NCBI GenBank assembly: GCA_934045075.1
Contig: OW203725.1
Location: 3,329,623-3,393,622, forward strand
Direction: 5' to 3'
Length of the DNA: 64,000 nt
DNA from: Yponomeuta sedellus
Lineage: Eukaryota > Arthropoda > Insecta > Lepidoptera > Yponomeutidae
Part shown: positions 10,998 through 22,525 of the stretch, in pieces
Position numbering within the stretch: the stretch's first letter is position 1
Layout of the letters: each line of letters starts with the position of its first letter
Notes under the pieces: generated by a model
The model's input: the letters and a program-made list of their open reading frames with translations, nothing else
Database searches by the model: none
Told to the model about the DNA's origin: nothing
Made by a program: the position numbers and the translations under genes

Positions 10998-11265
10998 CCC
11001 GTGACTACTGCAGTGGCATTTTTTCCGAGCGCCTCCATGCTCTGCAAGGCACGTTAAGCCGTTGGTGCCGGCTGTCTTGTAATAGCAGTCGTTAAGCCAT
11101 GTCAGAGGCCTTATGGGCGGCTTGATAACTTAGGACGGTAAGGCCCGCCACTGTCTTACAATCCTCCACCAACCTGGACTTGGCCCCCGTATGGCCTAAC
11201 CTTCCTGCGATGCAGGAAGAGACCCGTGCCCCAGCAGTGGGGACATACAAGGGTTGATAACGAAA
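10998..11265 (+). mobile_element. 5S-SINE-a lacking the 5S-like head
   Basis: Starts at CCCGTGACTACTGCAGTGG, immediately after where the 5S-like C box would end, and runs to GGGTTGATAACG. Body identity with the other copies is high. Confidence 0.8.
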
Positions 11266-12277
11266 TTGAATTGAAGTGCTATATTTGCATTTTTGTTGCA
11301 AAGTGGACCGTAACGTAATCGATTAGAGTGTGTAAACGTGGCTCTTTACACCATTTTTTTATATTTCTTCTACTCTGTCCCCTCATTTCTAAATCATAAT
11401 ATAAAAATGTGGCCAACCAATCTACTTTTCATTAGCATTTTTTAACTCTAGTTACATTGTCTGTACATAAAAATTGTGCAATTAAAATTAAACAGAAGGT
11501 GAAAAAATATATAATTTATAAGGAAAAGATTATTGTCAGTAGTCAGTCAGAATCTTGTTTTGTCAAAGGTACAGTGATAAGGGAAAAAAATCAAATGAAA
11601 TCTAACTAGAATCGGTGTATAGGTCGTGCTGTCAACTGTACAAATTATTCATTTAAGAGTACGTGTGTGTATTATAAGTTATTACATGTCATCTTTAAAT
11701 TAACAAAACTCCCACTTTCTAACTCATATTCCCTTGCGGCCAGTCAAGGAGAGTGTGAATGCGGCTTTACACTATACCTATAACCTGGTTACCTCTTATT
11801 TTATATTCATTAATATCCAACCGTAGTCCACCAAAAAGCGTTAGAGTGATAACAGTGTGGAGCGTTATAAAGTAGCCCTTATAATCATGTAATTTAGGTC
11901 ACCTATGGCTTGCAGTGGCTAATTGCATGCAAACAAGACATGCACGCAATGTCTGGCAGCAATTTCACAACTGGATTGTTTTGGTCGTAAAATGAGTGAG
12001 TCATCTCTTTAACCCCCACTTTAAAAACGAAGGAGGTTTGGCGCCACTCCGTATGATCGTATCTGTGGTATTATAGCTTCTAACGCCTATGTAATAGGGC
12101 CTATTTAAATGCGGTAGTAAAGGGTCACTATACTAACTACACTTCATTGCACACGAAAGATTTAACAGGACATTACATATGAAATAACATGTCGCTTTTT
12201 AAAACTGTATGCAACGTACTCATGTCGCCTCGGCGAGGTCTGTAACTCTGTAACTACTTTTATGAAATTTATTAATA
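11266..12277. other. Unassigned stretch
   Basis: No gene. The word TCTTTACACCATTTTTTT at about 11342 is shared with the fold-back at 21330-21458 and marks a degenerate relative. The remainder is unassigned. Confidence 0.35.
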
Positions 12278-12279
12278 TA

Positions 12280-12926
12280 CAGGGTGTCTCATTCAAATCG
12301 GTCAGTATGGGAAAGTCTGAAACTATAAGACATACAAAGATCTGTTCTGAAGAACCATGTTATCGATTTTAATTACAAAAAAAACTGCATACATACATTT
12401 TAAATAACATCTGTACTCCCTCGGGAATCGAACCCGGTTGTTTTGAAAAAAAAACCTACACTTTTTCTATTTAGATATCGATTGTGTAGGTCTTAAGCAG
12501 TAAATGTCTGTATGAAACATGACGTCTAAAATTAATAAAATGCATTGTTTTCATACAAAATGCAATCGTAAGACCGTTACCTAACCGTGTTGAATATTTT
12601 ATTGAAAAAGTCGGCGGTTTTCGAGCACCTACTAAAATAAATTAAAGTACGTGAAAACAATGCATTTTATTCATTTTAGACATCATGTTTCATACAGACA
12701 TTTACTGCTTAAGACCTACACAATCGATATCTAAATAGAAATAGTGTAGGTTTTTTTATCGAAACAACCGGGTTTGAGTCCCGAAAAGAGTACAGATGTT
12801 TTTTTAAATGTATGAATGCAGTTTCTCTTGTTATTAAAATCGATGACATGGTTCCTCAGAACAGATCTTCGTATGTCTTATAGTTTTAGACTTTCCCATA
12901 TTGACCGATTTGAATGAGACACCTTG
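12280..12926. mobile_element. Mariner-type MITE with about 270-bp inverted arms
   Basis: The termini are CAGGGTGTCTCATTC and its near-complement, flanked by TA at 12278-12279 and 12927-12928. That is the target duplication of the IS630/Tc1/mariner superfamily. Arms extend to about 12553 and 12652, leaving a centre of about 100 bases and no transposase. Each arm holds a tRNA B-box-like word (complement of CGGGAATCGAACCC near 12422; CCGGGTTTGAGTCCCG near 12769). A second copy lies at 40976-41390. Confidence 0.85.
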
Positions 12927-13057
12927 TATTGCTAAGTAGAACGAAATAGCCATTACTACAATATTCTTGATTTGTACCGCTAGATCACACCACTGCTGCG
13001 TAATGTTTTTGACAATGTTTGACTCTACCCCCACCTTCTCCACGTCTCCTGTTGGTG

Positions 13058-13128
13058 GGCTAGAATAAAATACTATTTAGTATTAAGCCCGCCAATGGTG
13101 CAATCTTTACTGGCACAATAAAGAATTT
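13058..13128 (+). mobile_element. LINE 3' end fragment
   Basis: A short segment ending CACAATAAAGAATT, with CCGCCAATGG upstream, resembles the GGCGGCC/CAATAAAG 3' ends of the CR1-like LINEs in plus orientation. It is highly truncated. Confidence 0.45.
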
Positions 13129-14040
13129 AATTTTAATTACCAATTACAGTGTCAATTAACAATTATGAATTTAGAATTGTTAAACAGGAAAAACGAGTAA
13201 GTACCACACCGTACCCTTTAGGAAATTAAGCAGTGAGGGTGGAATATCGTAGCGTGTCAAATGAGCATTGTTACCACAACTTATTGTTATAACGAAGCAA
13301 AAAACTAGCACAATCCACCTGACTGAAATAATTAAATATCTTCATTGATTGTGTGTACGCCTGGCGCGGTATTAATCAGAAAATGGCCTAACAGAAACTT
13401 GAATTAACGATGTCGATAGAACAGTGCTACACAAGAAATAAGTCTCACGGATGTACCTGCGCAGATGACCAAATTTTGGATGTGCGGCAAGTTGATCGAC
13501 CAATCAGATAGTTTCATTTTATGGCAGGCCGCGCGCCTTTGTTGCTATTGGTTGATTCAACGTCATCGATGCAGGTGACTACTCGTTTGGCAATATTAGC
13601 GTGACCGAAATAGGTAGCGCTACTGCGGCAATCAGTTCTCCACCTTAACCATATCGGTTAAAGATCATGTTGAATGTACTTAAAGCTTCGAGTACTTTCG
13701 TTACACTTCTTCCTAGTCTGCGCGAACGTAAATTCCCGAAGGGACTTTTATGATGTGTAGTACTGTAGTAGCGTAACGATACGAGAAAATTATTTAGGTA
13801 ATGGAAAAACAAAATAAATATAAGTATTTCAAATTATCACTGCATTTTTATTATGAACCTGTTAGTCAGGTAATAAAAAAAATTTGGTAGGCCTTATTTG
13901 GTGCGCTTACATAATAGAAAGTTTTTTCATTTGTACAAATGACCTCCTTTTAAGTGTTTTCCTGCTTAAGCTCCCCGGACCTGACCTTGAAACTAACAAT
14001 AGAAGTATACTGTTATTTTCAAGGTCAGGAGGTTAAAATG
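13129..14040. other. Unassigned stretch with one palindrome
   Basis: No gene or known repeat. At 13981-14029 CTGACCTTGAAA pairs with TTTCAAGGTCAG around a spacer of about 24 bases. Confidence 0.4.
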
Positions 14041-14298
14041 TCGAGCAGTAGTAGCGGAGCGGTGTAGAACGCCGGCTTCTCAATCGGGAGGTCGTGGGTT
14101 CGAAACCCGGCGTGTACCAATGACTTTGTTTTCTAAGTTATGTACATTTGTGAAATTATAGTAGCAATACTACTAGCTGACGGTGAAGGAAAACATCGTA
14201 AGGAAACCCTAGTGTCTGAGGTGTTAGCGTACCTCAACGCTTGCTACGTACAATAGCCCAACTATGAGGCTAAGTGCGGAAATCTCAGGTCTAACTAT
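14041..14298 (+). mobile_element. tRNA-SINE-3, full length
   Basis: The head has a degenerate A box (TAGTAGCGGAGCGG) and a B box (GGTTCGAAACCCGG). The body includes GTACCAATGACTTTG and AAGGAAAACATCGT. The end GCCCAACTATGAGGCTAAGT, then GCGGAAATCTC, closely matches the 3' end of the RNase H LINE at 48820-49218. It is therefore likely to be mobilised by that LINE (inference). Confidence 0.8.
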
Positions 14299-14424
14299 GT
14301 CCTTTTCTGGTTACACTACACCACCACAATCGTCACATGCTGTCGACACAAGTTTTGACGAGATGACTAACATCAAAATTAAGTGTAGACAGACAGAGAA
14401 CACTTTAGCAAGAAGTTACGTGAT

Positions 14425-15122
14425 AGCATCCTCCGACTACAGCTTCCCGCGTTAATTTACGATCATGTCGCAATCCCGTTCACAGATAATGTAAAAAATC
14501 TCGGTCTCATTATCGATGGTAATTTAACATGGCAAGCTCAAATAAATGAAATCAGCAGGCGCATCCATTTTTCTTTCCACTCCCTAAAACGTCTTCAAAA
14601 TTTCTTACCTCTAACAAAAAACAAAACTAAACAAAAACAAAACTGTTGCTTTCTCAATCCATTCTCTTACCCCTTTTAGATTACGCTGATATTTGCTACA
14701 TGGACGCCTCTGAAGCACTTGTAAACAAGCTCGAGCGCCTACAAAACCTCGCTATTAGGTACATCTTTGGCCTTAGAAAGTTTGACCACGTGTCCGATTA
14801 CCGTAGGCAACTGAATTGGCTTCCTATCAGGATGCGTCGTAATCTGCATATGCTTGCTTTCCTCTATAATGTCCTAAAAAACCCATGTGCACCATCGTAT
14901 CTTCGGGAGAGATTTCGGACTCTGCCACCGCGAGCCAGACCACAGAGAGCTTGTGACACTAGAACATTGCAAGTCCCAGTCTGCAACACTGAGTTCTACT
15001 TTCACTCGTTCTCTGTGCGTGCTGCTCGCCAGTGGAACTCGTTGCCTGAGTAGGTCAGGGATAGCTCGTCGGTGTCGCTGTTCCGTATCAAACTGAAGGA
15101 GCACTTCCTTTCTAAACTATAA
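14425..15122 (+). pseudogene. CR1-like LINE C-terminal coding remnant
   Basis: The first part encodes VKNLGLIIDGNLTWQAQI and HSLKRLQNFLPLTKNK, then a frameshift occurs in an A-rich stretch near 14620-14645. The frame continues with SILLPLLDYADICYMDA, LERLQNLAIRYIFGLRKF and SVRAARQWNSLPE. An in-frame TAG at 15051-15053 interrupts it, and 22 more in-frame codons (to KEHFLSKL) end at TAA 15120-15122. It is closely related to the copy at 33038-33558 on the other strand. The catalytic RT core is absent. Confidence 0.8.
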
Positions 15123-15505
15123 TACATAATATTATTATATCATATCACTATATTTAAGTATTATATGTACTATATTCAGAAGTATGTTTATATGTATGTA
15201 TATATTATAGGTATGTATATACTAGATATTTATGTTCCTTTATCTTATTAGGTATGTAAGTAGACACTGGTTTATGTTGTATGTATATTAGTATGTAGAT
15301 ATTATTGCTTAACACAATTGAGACAACTGTGTAATTATTGTTTGTACTTTACTTGCCTTTTCCCGCTGTCTTTATAAAAATATAAACATGATGGCTGGCT
15401 GGAAGAAATTTCTATAGAAATAAGTCCGCCTTTGCTCATAATATAAGTTAACCCTGTTATTTAAGTGCTTTACTTTTTATATTTTGTGCAATAAAGTGTA
15501 ACAAA
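15123..15505 (+). mobile_element. 3' UTR and end of the CR1-like LINE
   Basis: Continues from the coding remnant with TATGTATGTATATTA-type low complexity, then GGCTGGAAGAAATTTCTATA. It ends at GTGCAATAAAGTGTAACAAA, the LINE terminus used by this group. Confidence 0.65.
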
Positions 15506-15602
15506 CAAACTTTATTGCACAGCCAGAAAAAAAATTACAATAATGATTTCTTAAATTTAATTAATGTTATACAATTGGCGGTTTAATCTAAGTAATATAT
15601 TA
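15506..15602 (-). mobile_element. Second LINE 3' end, tail to tail with the first
   Basis: AACTTTATTGCACAGCCAG is the reverse complement of a LINE terminus, and ATACAATTGGCGGTTTAATC follows. The two LINE ends therefore meet tail to tail within a few bases. Confidence 0.6.
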
Positions 15603-15694
15603 TTTTTATTATTGCTGGTGCTGTTTTGTGTCGCTAATAAATAAATAAATAGTCTGACACTGGAATATGTGGATGTAAATAAGAAAGTTGTAAG

Positions 15695-15801
15695 GTGCGT
15701 TTCACATTATAGTACCTTTCCAGAAATTCTTATCAATATCAAATTCTTATCAAAGGGCTATATTTGCTGAATCCAAAGGTCTCTTATTTCGTGAAACGCA
15801 C
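15695..15801. repeat. Short fold-back with 11-bp terminal arms
   Basis: GTGCGTTTCAC at 15695-15705 and GTGAAACGCAC at 15791-15801 are exact reverse complements. The interior contains a duplicated AAATTCTTATCAA word. It may be a small MITE; no target duplication is clear. Confidence 0.4.
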
Positions 15802-16452
15802 TCTACAGAGTGTCACACTGTCATACACCTAAAAAGTCCCTTTTTATCTGCCTCTTTATCCCTGCTTAAAGAAAAATATTGAGATAATTTTACGTTCAAA
15901 GAACCCTGCGTTATTTATTTCTACCATCAGTTAATATTTACTTCACGGTCATATCATGACCATGAATAGGCCTACAATAGCATTATTGCAGTACATTTAT
16001 TTTCGTATCTTAATTTTGACCTCAAGTTCGCAATATGCCTTCATCAGGCATTAGGCCCTTTGTTAGCGGGGAAACCGATTAGATGAATCCACGATGTAAG
16101 AACTTAGGGAGCAGCATTTTTCGGAATCTTCCAAGAAGCAGCGATGATCTTGCCGTACCTTTTTTATTACACTCGATGACCACGCAAATGTTATTTTGCC
16201 ATGATAAAGCCTACTACCTATTTTCAAAACCTACCAACTTACACAGAAATATTCATGAAAGTCGGAGCTCGATAACAAATATCGTGGCAATACATTTATA
16301 TTTAGTAGACTATTCAATAAAAAAAATGTTGAAATTAAACTAGAACATATGTATGTACCTATAACATATTTTAAACTTTCGCAAATTGAACTCATAGTTA
16401 GAATATTTTCGGTGCTTAATCGAAAGTGTCGGAATCGGAATCGGTGCTAAGT
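15802..16452. other. Unassigned stretch
   Basis: No gene or repeat family recognised. The open frame at 16083-16343 has no family resemblance and ends in AT-rich sequence. Confidence 0.35.
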
Positions 16453-16545
16453 CGAGAAGACTGATGACTGGCACCCGTTCGCATCTTCGGCTGACAAGGT
16501 TTCAGACCACCTTCAATCGACGGGTGCCAGATATCAGTCTTCTCG
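16453..16545. repeat. Long hairpin with about 25-bp arms
   Basis: CGAGAAGACTGATGACTGGC continuing ACCCGT pairs with ACGGGTGCCAGATATCAGTC continuing TTCTCG, with one mismatch and about 41 bases between arms. The centre is not repetitive. Function unknown. Confidence 0.65.
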
Positions 16546-18720
16546 GGACCATGATGACTGTAATGTCGTCGAAACGTCAAGGTAAAATAGCAATAAATAA
16601 CTACGCTATTAAGCCCCGCAAGTATTCTAAGTATGTACCTATGTTATGTGTGCGAAGGAGGATTTTGATCCAGTTTTAACAGGTCTCATTTCATTAATAT
16701 GTTGTTCACTTACGTAATATGATGAGATTATATAAATAAAAGTAAGTAAATCAAAGCAAACAATGATCGCACTATGTTCACAATTATTATTAATTATTAT
16801 TTTAAATTATTTATCTAATCAAAGTTTACCTAAATTTTGATTAGATAAAGTAATAATTTACCCTAAAATATAGACCCTGCTCCCATTTGAAACTGCTTAG
16901 TATATTTATAGTCTAATATTACATCGTTTACCGCATCCGATTTTTTACTACATCCATGTTAATTCCTGCAACACCGCCGACCACGTGTTGGGAAATAGTT
17001 TTCTCAGATTTTTTCCCTTTTTCCTCCCTCCCTCGGGGCCGCACATTCCAGCAATTATTATTCCGGATTAACCCGGACACCGGAATACCGGAACACCGGA
17101 TTACGGATGAAAGGACCGAATCTGCAGCGTAATTGGCACGAACGGAGTTAGTGTGAAGTTGTTCCCACCGAGTTCATATTTCTTCGAAGAAGAAAATTAA
17201 TCAGTCGCCGTCCACCAACGGAAGTAAACTAGTGGTTTTAAAATGGACTAGTAATTTGACAGCTTAAGACCAAAATGGGCTGCAGTTAATTCAGTTATCC
17301 TAACTAACTAAAATTATTTATCCACTATCTGTGGATAGTGATTGTAAACTGCGCACTATCGCTGATGGGCCCAGGCCTTCTCCCAGAGAGCCAGTATGGA
17401 CATAAACGAACCAAGTCAATATTACATATTAAATACTAACCTTAGGCTAAGTTCTATATTAATTGCTACTAATATAACACTGGACCACATTGTCTGTAAA
17501 TGAAATGAAATAAATAAATTAATAATTACCACGAGTACTCACCGCGGATTGGCAATTTACACCGCGAATGTTTGTAAAAAACTTTAACACTCAGATTTCC
17601 TAACTATGCTTCTTACTTATTCATTTCTTCTTCTTTTCGTGTCAGTAATTTGAACAGTCTATATTCTTCTTGCCTAATGGTTGGCTACTGCAATTGCAGC
17701 ACCGTTGGCCACTATTAGGTCCTCCAGAGTGCAGGTGTGATCAGTTTTGGCTACCTTCACTTGTACGTAAATACGCTTTGGTCAACTATTTAAATATGGC
17801 CTATTTTGGCCTAATTCTAATTGTTCCGTTCTAATTCTATCCGTTAAAAACTTTGCAAGAGTTTGTAAATTGGCTAATAAATCAGATAACGGAATAATTT
17901 GGAATTTATCAAGCTGGCCATAAGATGGTACTAGAAGTTGATAGTGGAATTATTCTAATTGCAATTATATAATAATAATTAAATAATTGCAGAGAATAGA
18001 ATAGCATCACGATTATTTATGTCTGCAACGCTGCCGAAACGTTGGGAACTAAGGTATGTAATAACTTACCTTATAAATAACCGCAGTAAGACCCGTTTAA
18101 TATATAACTAAAGAAGAAGATTTACTTCTAAGTTTAACCTTTTTAAACTCTATCAATAAATAACTGAGTTTCGTTTGTATACGACAAACATATTGCACAA
18201 GGCTCACAGGTATGTCAAGTTGCAGTGTTCTTCTGGATGCATAAGATTTTTCCCATATTTTGTGATTGCGTGTTTAGTGGGAAATAATTTCCGATGTCAG
18301 TCATTTATAATAATTATTATTGTTGTTGGGGAATTAGGTGTCTAAATAAGAATCGTTGAGAAAACTAAGAGAAGGAAACCTTGTATCATAATCACTGGTA
18401 CCACTAGGCATTGTTACGTTACAGCAGCTACTCCTTTTATCTGAGATATGAGACTTTGCGGGCTTCGTCTTAAAACATTGTCATTGAAAACTTAACAATA
18501 AGAGACTTTCTGGATAGATAAATAGATAGGTAGGTAGGTAGGTCTCTAGAGTAGGCTTCGGTTTTCGCCAATTTTCGCCGGTTTTTGTACTGATGATCGA
18601 GTTCTGATTTCGAAATTAAGTGTCTTATTAGTTCCGTTATTTCTATTACACTAATATATCCGATTCTATCCAATATAAGCCGAGGTATATTCTAAAAGCT
18701 AACAAACTACATTGCTTTTA
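16546..18720. other. Unassigned stretch, about 2.2 kb
   Basis: No gene is recognised. Visible items: TTTATCTAATCAAA/TTTGATTAGATAAA hairpin at about 16810-16849, a CCGGA-rich block at about 17070-17105, a relic of a SINE-like tail (CAGGCCTTCTCCCAGAGAG) near 17372, and GAAACGTTGGGA at about 18047. The last motif recurs at 25495 and, as a variant, in the fold-back family at 38902-39375. Confidence 0.35.
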
Positions 18721-18802
18721 ACCCCACACTAGGATACCCTTTGTCGTGGGAACCAGAAACAACGCCATCACAAACATGTGAACATTCAAGACCTGGGGGT
18801 GT
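18721..18802 (-). mobile_element. tRNA-SINE-2 body fragment
   Basis: Given-strand words CCCCACACTAGGATACCC, GTGGGAACCAGAAACAACG and CACAAACATGTGAACATTCA are the reverse complement of the tRNA-SINE-2 body. The tRNA head is absent. Confidence 0.75.
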
Positions 18803-18862
18803 TTTTCGTACGTACGTTTTTTTAGTTACGTGTAATGTAATAAAAATATTCTATAATAAGAA

Positions 18863-19090
18863 ATGACAAAGCGCTACAACATCCTGATTCAGAGAGGGAG
18901 GGAATGTGATTACAGCACCTTAATTACAATAGCAGACGAAGACGGACTAATGACGTTAGCGGGGCTCCTGCAGAAAGATAAAACTTGGGGTGAAGGCGAG
19001 GACACACTGGGAGATATTTACCAGACCATCCAGCACATGAATATTGAACATGAACCTGAACCACCAGTGAGCTCTTCTGGTGGTTCTTAA
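18863..19090 (+). CDS. Unrecognised 75-residue open frame
   Basis: ATG (G at -3) to TAA encodes MTKRYNILIQRGRECDYSTL, then ITIADEDGLMTLAGLLQ and a Glu/Pro/Ser-rich end (EHEPEPPVSSSGGS). The acidic middle and ordinary amino-acid mix differ from the repeat-derived frames nearby. No member of the window's repeat families covers it. I recognise no domain and see no splice donor that would make it an exon. It could be an old retrocopy, an exon of an unlinked gene or chance. Confidence 0.3.
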   Translation: MTKRYNILIQRGRECDYSTLITIADEDGLMTLAGLLQKDKTWGEGEDTLGDIYQTIQHMNIEHEPEPPVSSSGGS

Positions 19091-19264
19091 TAGGCAAGCT
19101 TCCATTGGGTCATCTTTTCCCTCCAAAATTATTGAGCCTAGATGACCCCTGCGTTATGCTAGTTGACAAGTGCTGTCTGTGTGTCTGGTCGCAGCACTAA
19201 ATAATGTGTTCCCTAATTGTGTTACAAAATTAACTATTGCTTAGGCAATTAAGGTATTGATGGC

Positions 19265-19395
19265 AATCGTGGAATCTTACCATATAGGTAGCAATAGCAA
19301 CTGATGTAGTAGGTTGAAGAAGATTTGCCGACTTTTTCTCCAGTACAGTACGGCCCGAAGGCAGTGGCTTCAATTTTACACCTTACATTGGTACG
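19265..19395 (+). repeat. Unclassified dispersed repeat X
   Basis: Shares GGCAACTGATGTA-like, GGCCCGAAGGCAGTGGCTTC and ACATTGGTACG-type words in the same order as 5722-5875. No terminal repeats are seen. Confidence 0.45.
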
Positions 19396-19425
19396 AGTAT
19401 GTATCAAACATAACAATGAAATAAC

Positions 19426-19636
19426 GACCTCTGTGGCGTAGCGGTAGCGCGTCTGCCTGCCATGTAAGAGGTCCCGGGTTCGAATTCCGGCTGGGAACAA
19501 AAAAAAAACCCAGGTCTTGGATGTTTACATGTTTGTGATGTCGTGGTTTCTGGTTACCATGACACAGGGTATCTTAGTGTGGGGCCAGAAGCAATGTATG
19601 TGCTTGTATGTAAATGTTATGTTTATGTTATGTTTA
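19426..19636 (+). mobile_element. tRNA-SINE-2, full length, tRNA-Gly-like head
   Basis: The head has A box TGGCGTAGCGG, the anticodon-arm word CTGCCTGCCATG and B box GGTTCGAATTCCGG. The CTGCCAT loop gives a GCC anticodon, so tRNA-Gly(GCC) is the likely ancestor. The acceptor ends do not pair, so it is not a functional tRNA. The body runs AGGTCTTGGATGTTTACATG to GGCCAGAAGCAATG and ends in TATGT repeats. Confidence 0.8.
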
Positions 19637-20744
19637 TCTATTATATTTATTATTTTGTTTTGGTTAATTCCTATCATACTGCATTGAAACCAGTAATGAG
19701 GGTATGATATTGCTGCTTAATGAGGGGAATAGGGCGCAGACATCTCATGTGGAATGAGTCTAGATTTCGGATTTCTGGCTTGTATGAGCCCCACGTTCCA
19801 GCAGGTATGGAGTGTTTTACGGCCCGCTTTCTTACACACCATTTCCAGACTCCAAAATGACTTCAGACTATTAAAGAATGCAATTATGGATTTCGGCATA
19901 ACAGACAACTGTATTTTTATTTAAATAACCACCTTAAATTCATCAATCAACGAGGCCTGCCGTCACTCCTTGGCGTTAACTTTGTACAATAACCGTTCTG
20001 CCGCCTGACGTCTTCGAATAGGGGTAATTAAACAGGCCGGACGCTTCCACTGCTGGACGGATGCTTCCACTAAGCTAAGAACTTCTTGTTCGTGTTGTTT
20101 CGTGTTCTTTTCTTTTTCTATTTTCTTTAATGTTATTTAGTAATGTGTTTTAAGTTTGCTTTGTTATTGTGGCGTGTGTACTGTGGCTATAATAAATGTA
20201 TTTTCTTTTTCTTCTTCAACTTTTAACTGTCTATGGCCAAATCCTCATCGTGCAGTCACCGGCAATCTGTAATGAACGTCAAGACGTGTAGTAACCAGAA
20301 GTTCATGGGTGTATTGCTAAAACAGTCATTTTCTTCTAAAGTCAGTTTTTAATGAGAGAACTTTTTCCAACTTGCTTAAGTTGACCTTACTCTAGTATTT
20401 CTTAATGATTCGCGATACTCATACATAGTTATATATTAAACGGGTCAACTCGCGATTATTTATTAGGTAAAACGTAATTACCTTATTTCTCGACGTTTCG
20501 GCAGCGTTACAGTTGCCGTGATCTCGGGTACTGAAATGGCGAGTACAGTCAATTATTGTGGGTAGTCACTTTTAATTTTTCGCAGCTGGCCGATACACAA
20601 CACTCACTACGCCCACGGATAGAATCAGATCCGGTGATGAGGCACGTGATTTGTATTTACTTAACACTGGATTCCACGTACTTGAAAGCTTGCAACTATC
20701 CTCTCTGTAGAAATTTTTGTGTTTTTTAATTTCAATTGTCCGAA
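19637..20744. other. Unassigned stretch
   Basis: No gene. A CGACGTTTCGGCAGCGTT word at about 20492 belongs to the GAAACGTCG-type repeat also seen at 38902-39375 and 54918-55020. Otherwise nothing is recognised. Confidence 0.35.
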
Positions 20745-20860
20745 CGACCTTCACCAACCCGGACTTGGCCCCCGTGGTGGAGTATGGCCTAACCTTCCTG
20801 CGATGCAGGAAGAGAGCCGTGTCCCAGCAATGGGGACATGCAAGGGTTGATAACAAACGA
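20745..20860 (+). mobile_element. 5S-SINE-a 3' fragment
   Basis: Only the last third of the element is present, from CACCAACCCGGACTTGGCC to GGGTTGATAAC. It is 5'-truncated as expected for reverse-transcribed copies. Confidence 0.75.
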
Positions 20861-21329
20861 CCTTACGCTAATCCCAGAAAATACCTTCCCTCCTCAGACC
20901 CTAGTGTCTATCCACCTTTACGCCGGAAATAAAATCCGGACGACTTCCCCTTGCAGATTGAAAAACGCAAATAAAAAGGCTTGCTCGGGGTGTTAATAGT
21001 TCCAAGTGTCTCCGATGAGCCATTGTGAATTCAATTTCATCCAGGAATCTCACCTCTATTGTTTCGCTTTTTTCTCGGGGCTTAAGGGTCAAATTGCCTG
21101 GTTTAATTTTCGTAACCGACTTAAGAGGAGGACGAGGTTCTCAATTCATTGGAGTCTTTGTTATTCCTAAGGGTTGAAATAAAAATTCAGTTTTGACTAA
21201 ACATAAAAAGAAAAATACAATTTCGAAGTTCTTCTTTTGCATTATATTTGAGTTGTGAAGATGTACTAATATGTAGCCTGTAAACGTCCTGCGAGGCACA
21301 TAAACTCTCTCAGAGAGAGAAGATTGTAA

Positions 21330-21458
21330 CGGTGCAAACCTCTTTACACCATTTTTTTTTCTTTTTTTTAATGAGGGAAATCGAAGAATGAGTGACAAAA
21401 TTTAAATATTTGAAAATGATAGATAGAAAAAAAAAATGGTGTAAAGAGGTTTGCACCG
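21330..21458. repeat. Fold-back MITE-like repeat
   Basis: CGGTGCAAACCTCTTTACAC and its exact reverse complement close a 129-base hairpin, continued inward by T-rich and A-rich arms. No coding capacity. A single arm relic sits at about 11330. Confidence 0.7.
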
Positions 21459-21572
21459 ATACAAGATGAGTGAGTAAGTGTCTGAGGTGTTTCCTCAGGC
21501 CTTAAAATTACCAATGCGAGATGGGCACGCATGGTAATTAAGTGTGGTAATATCACATTCTTCGTCTTCTTC

Positions 21573-21708
21573 AGGCCATATTAGTCCACTGCTGGACACA
21601 GCCCTCCCCTAATGAGCGCCATAGCGCAAGGTTGTGCCATCATTGGGGGAAAATGCCCATAATTCCCAAGCTGGGCACGTGGGTTGGGGATCGCAGTTGT
21701 AATATCAC
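21573..21708 (-). mobile_element. Non-autonomous element with LINE-RTE-A tail
   Basis: On the minus strand it ends with GAGGGCTGTGTCCAGCAGTG then GACTAATATGGCCTGAAGAA, the LINE-RTE-A terminus. The upstream part (complement of GCCCATAATTCCC, GGTTGGGGATCGCAG) is shared with 57036-57303 and 59586-59837. Confidence 0.65.
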
Positions 21709-21769
21709 ATTAGACTACAAAATTCAAACCTGTCTTTTAGAGGCGTAGGCAAAGTCTGGCGGTTGCCAC

Positions 21770-21845
21770 TAGTCACGATTATAAATCACGGTTGTATAAT
21801 TTTTTTCTGGTTGTGCAATAGAGTGTTCTCTATCTATCTAGAATA
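21770..21845 (+). mobile_element. CR1-like LINE 3' end
   Basis: CTGGTTGTGCAATAGAGTGT then TCTCTATCTATCTA is the terminus and TCTA tail of the LINE group whose minus-strand copies lie at 35052 and 40816. Confidence 0.6.
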
Positions 21846-21854
21846 CACCTCTAT

Positions 21855-22378
<524 letters not shown>

Positions 22379-22525
22379 ATATAAACACCTCTATCACTTC
22401 ATAAACATTCACTAGTCACTCGGCGTGAATCCCAGTTTTGGGTACTTTTTATCTTATCATTAGCTGAGATATCCCCTATATTGAATAAATGCTTGGTACG
22501 TTCATCTAATATTATTGTGTGTAAT

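Noticed and set aside
14874..15104. Frames antisense or out of frame with the LINE at 14425-15122
   Set aside because: They are shadows of the CR1-like LINE coding strand.
19426..19500. Candidate functional tRNA-Gly gene
   Set aside because: A and B boxes and a GCC loop are present, but the acceptor ends do not pair and the sequence continues into a SINE body repeated elsewhere.
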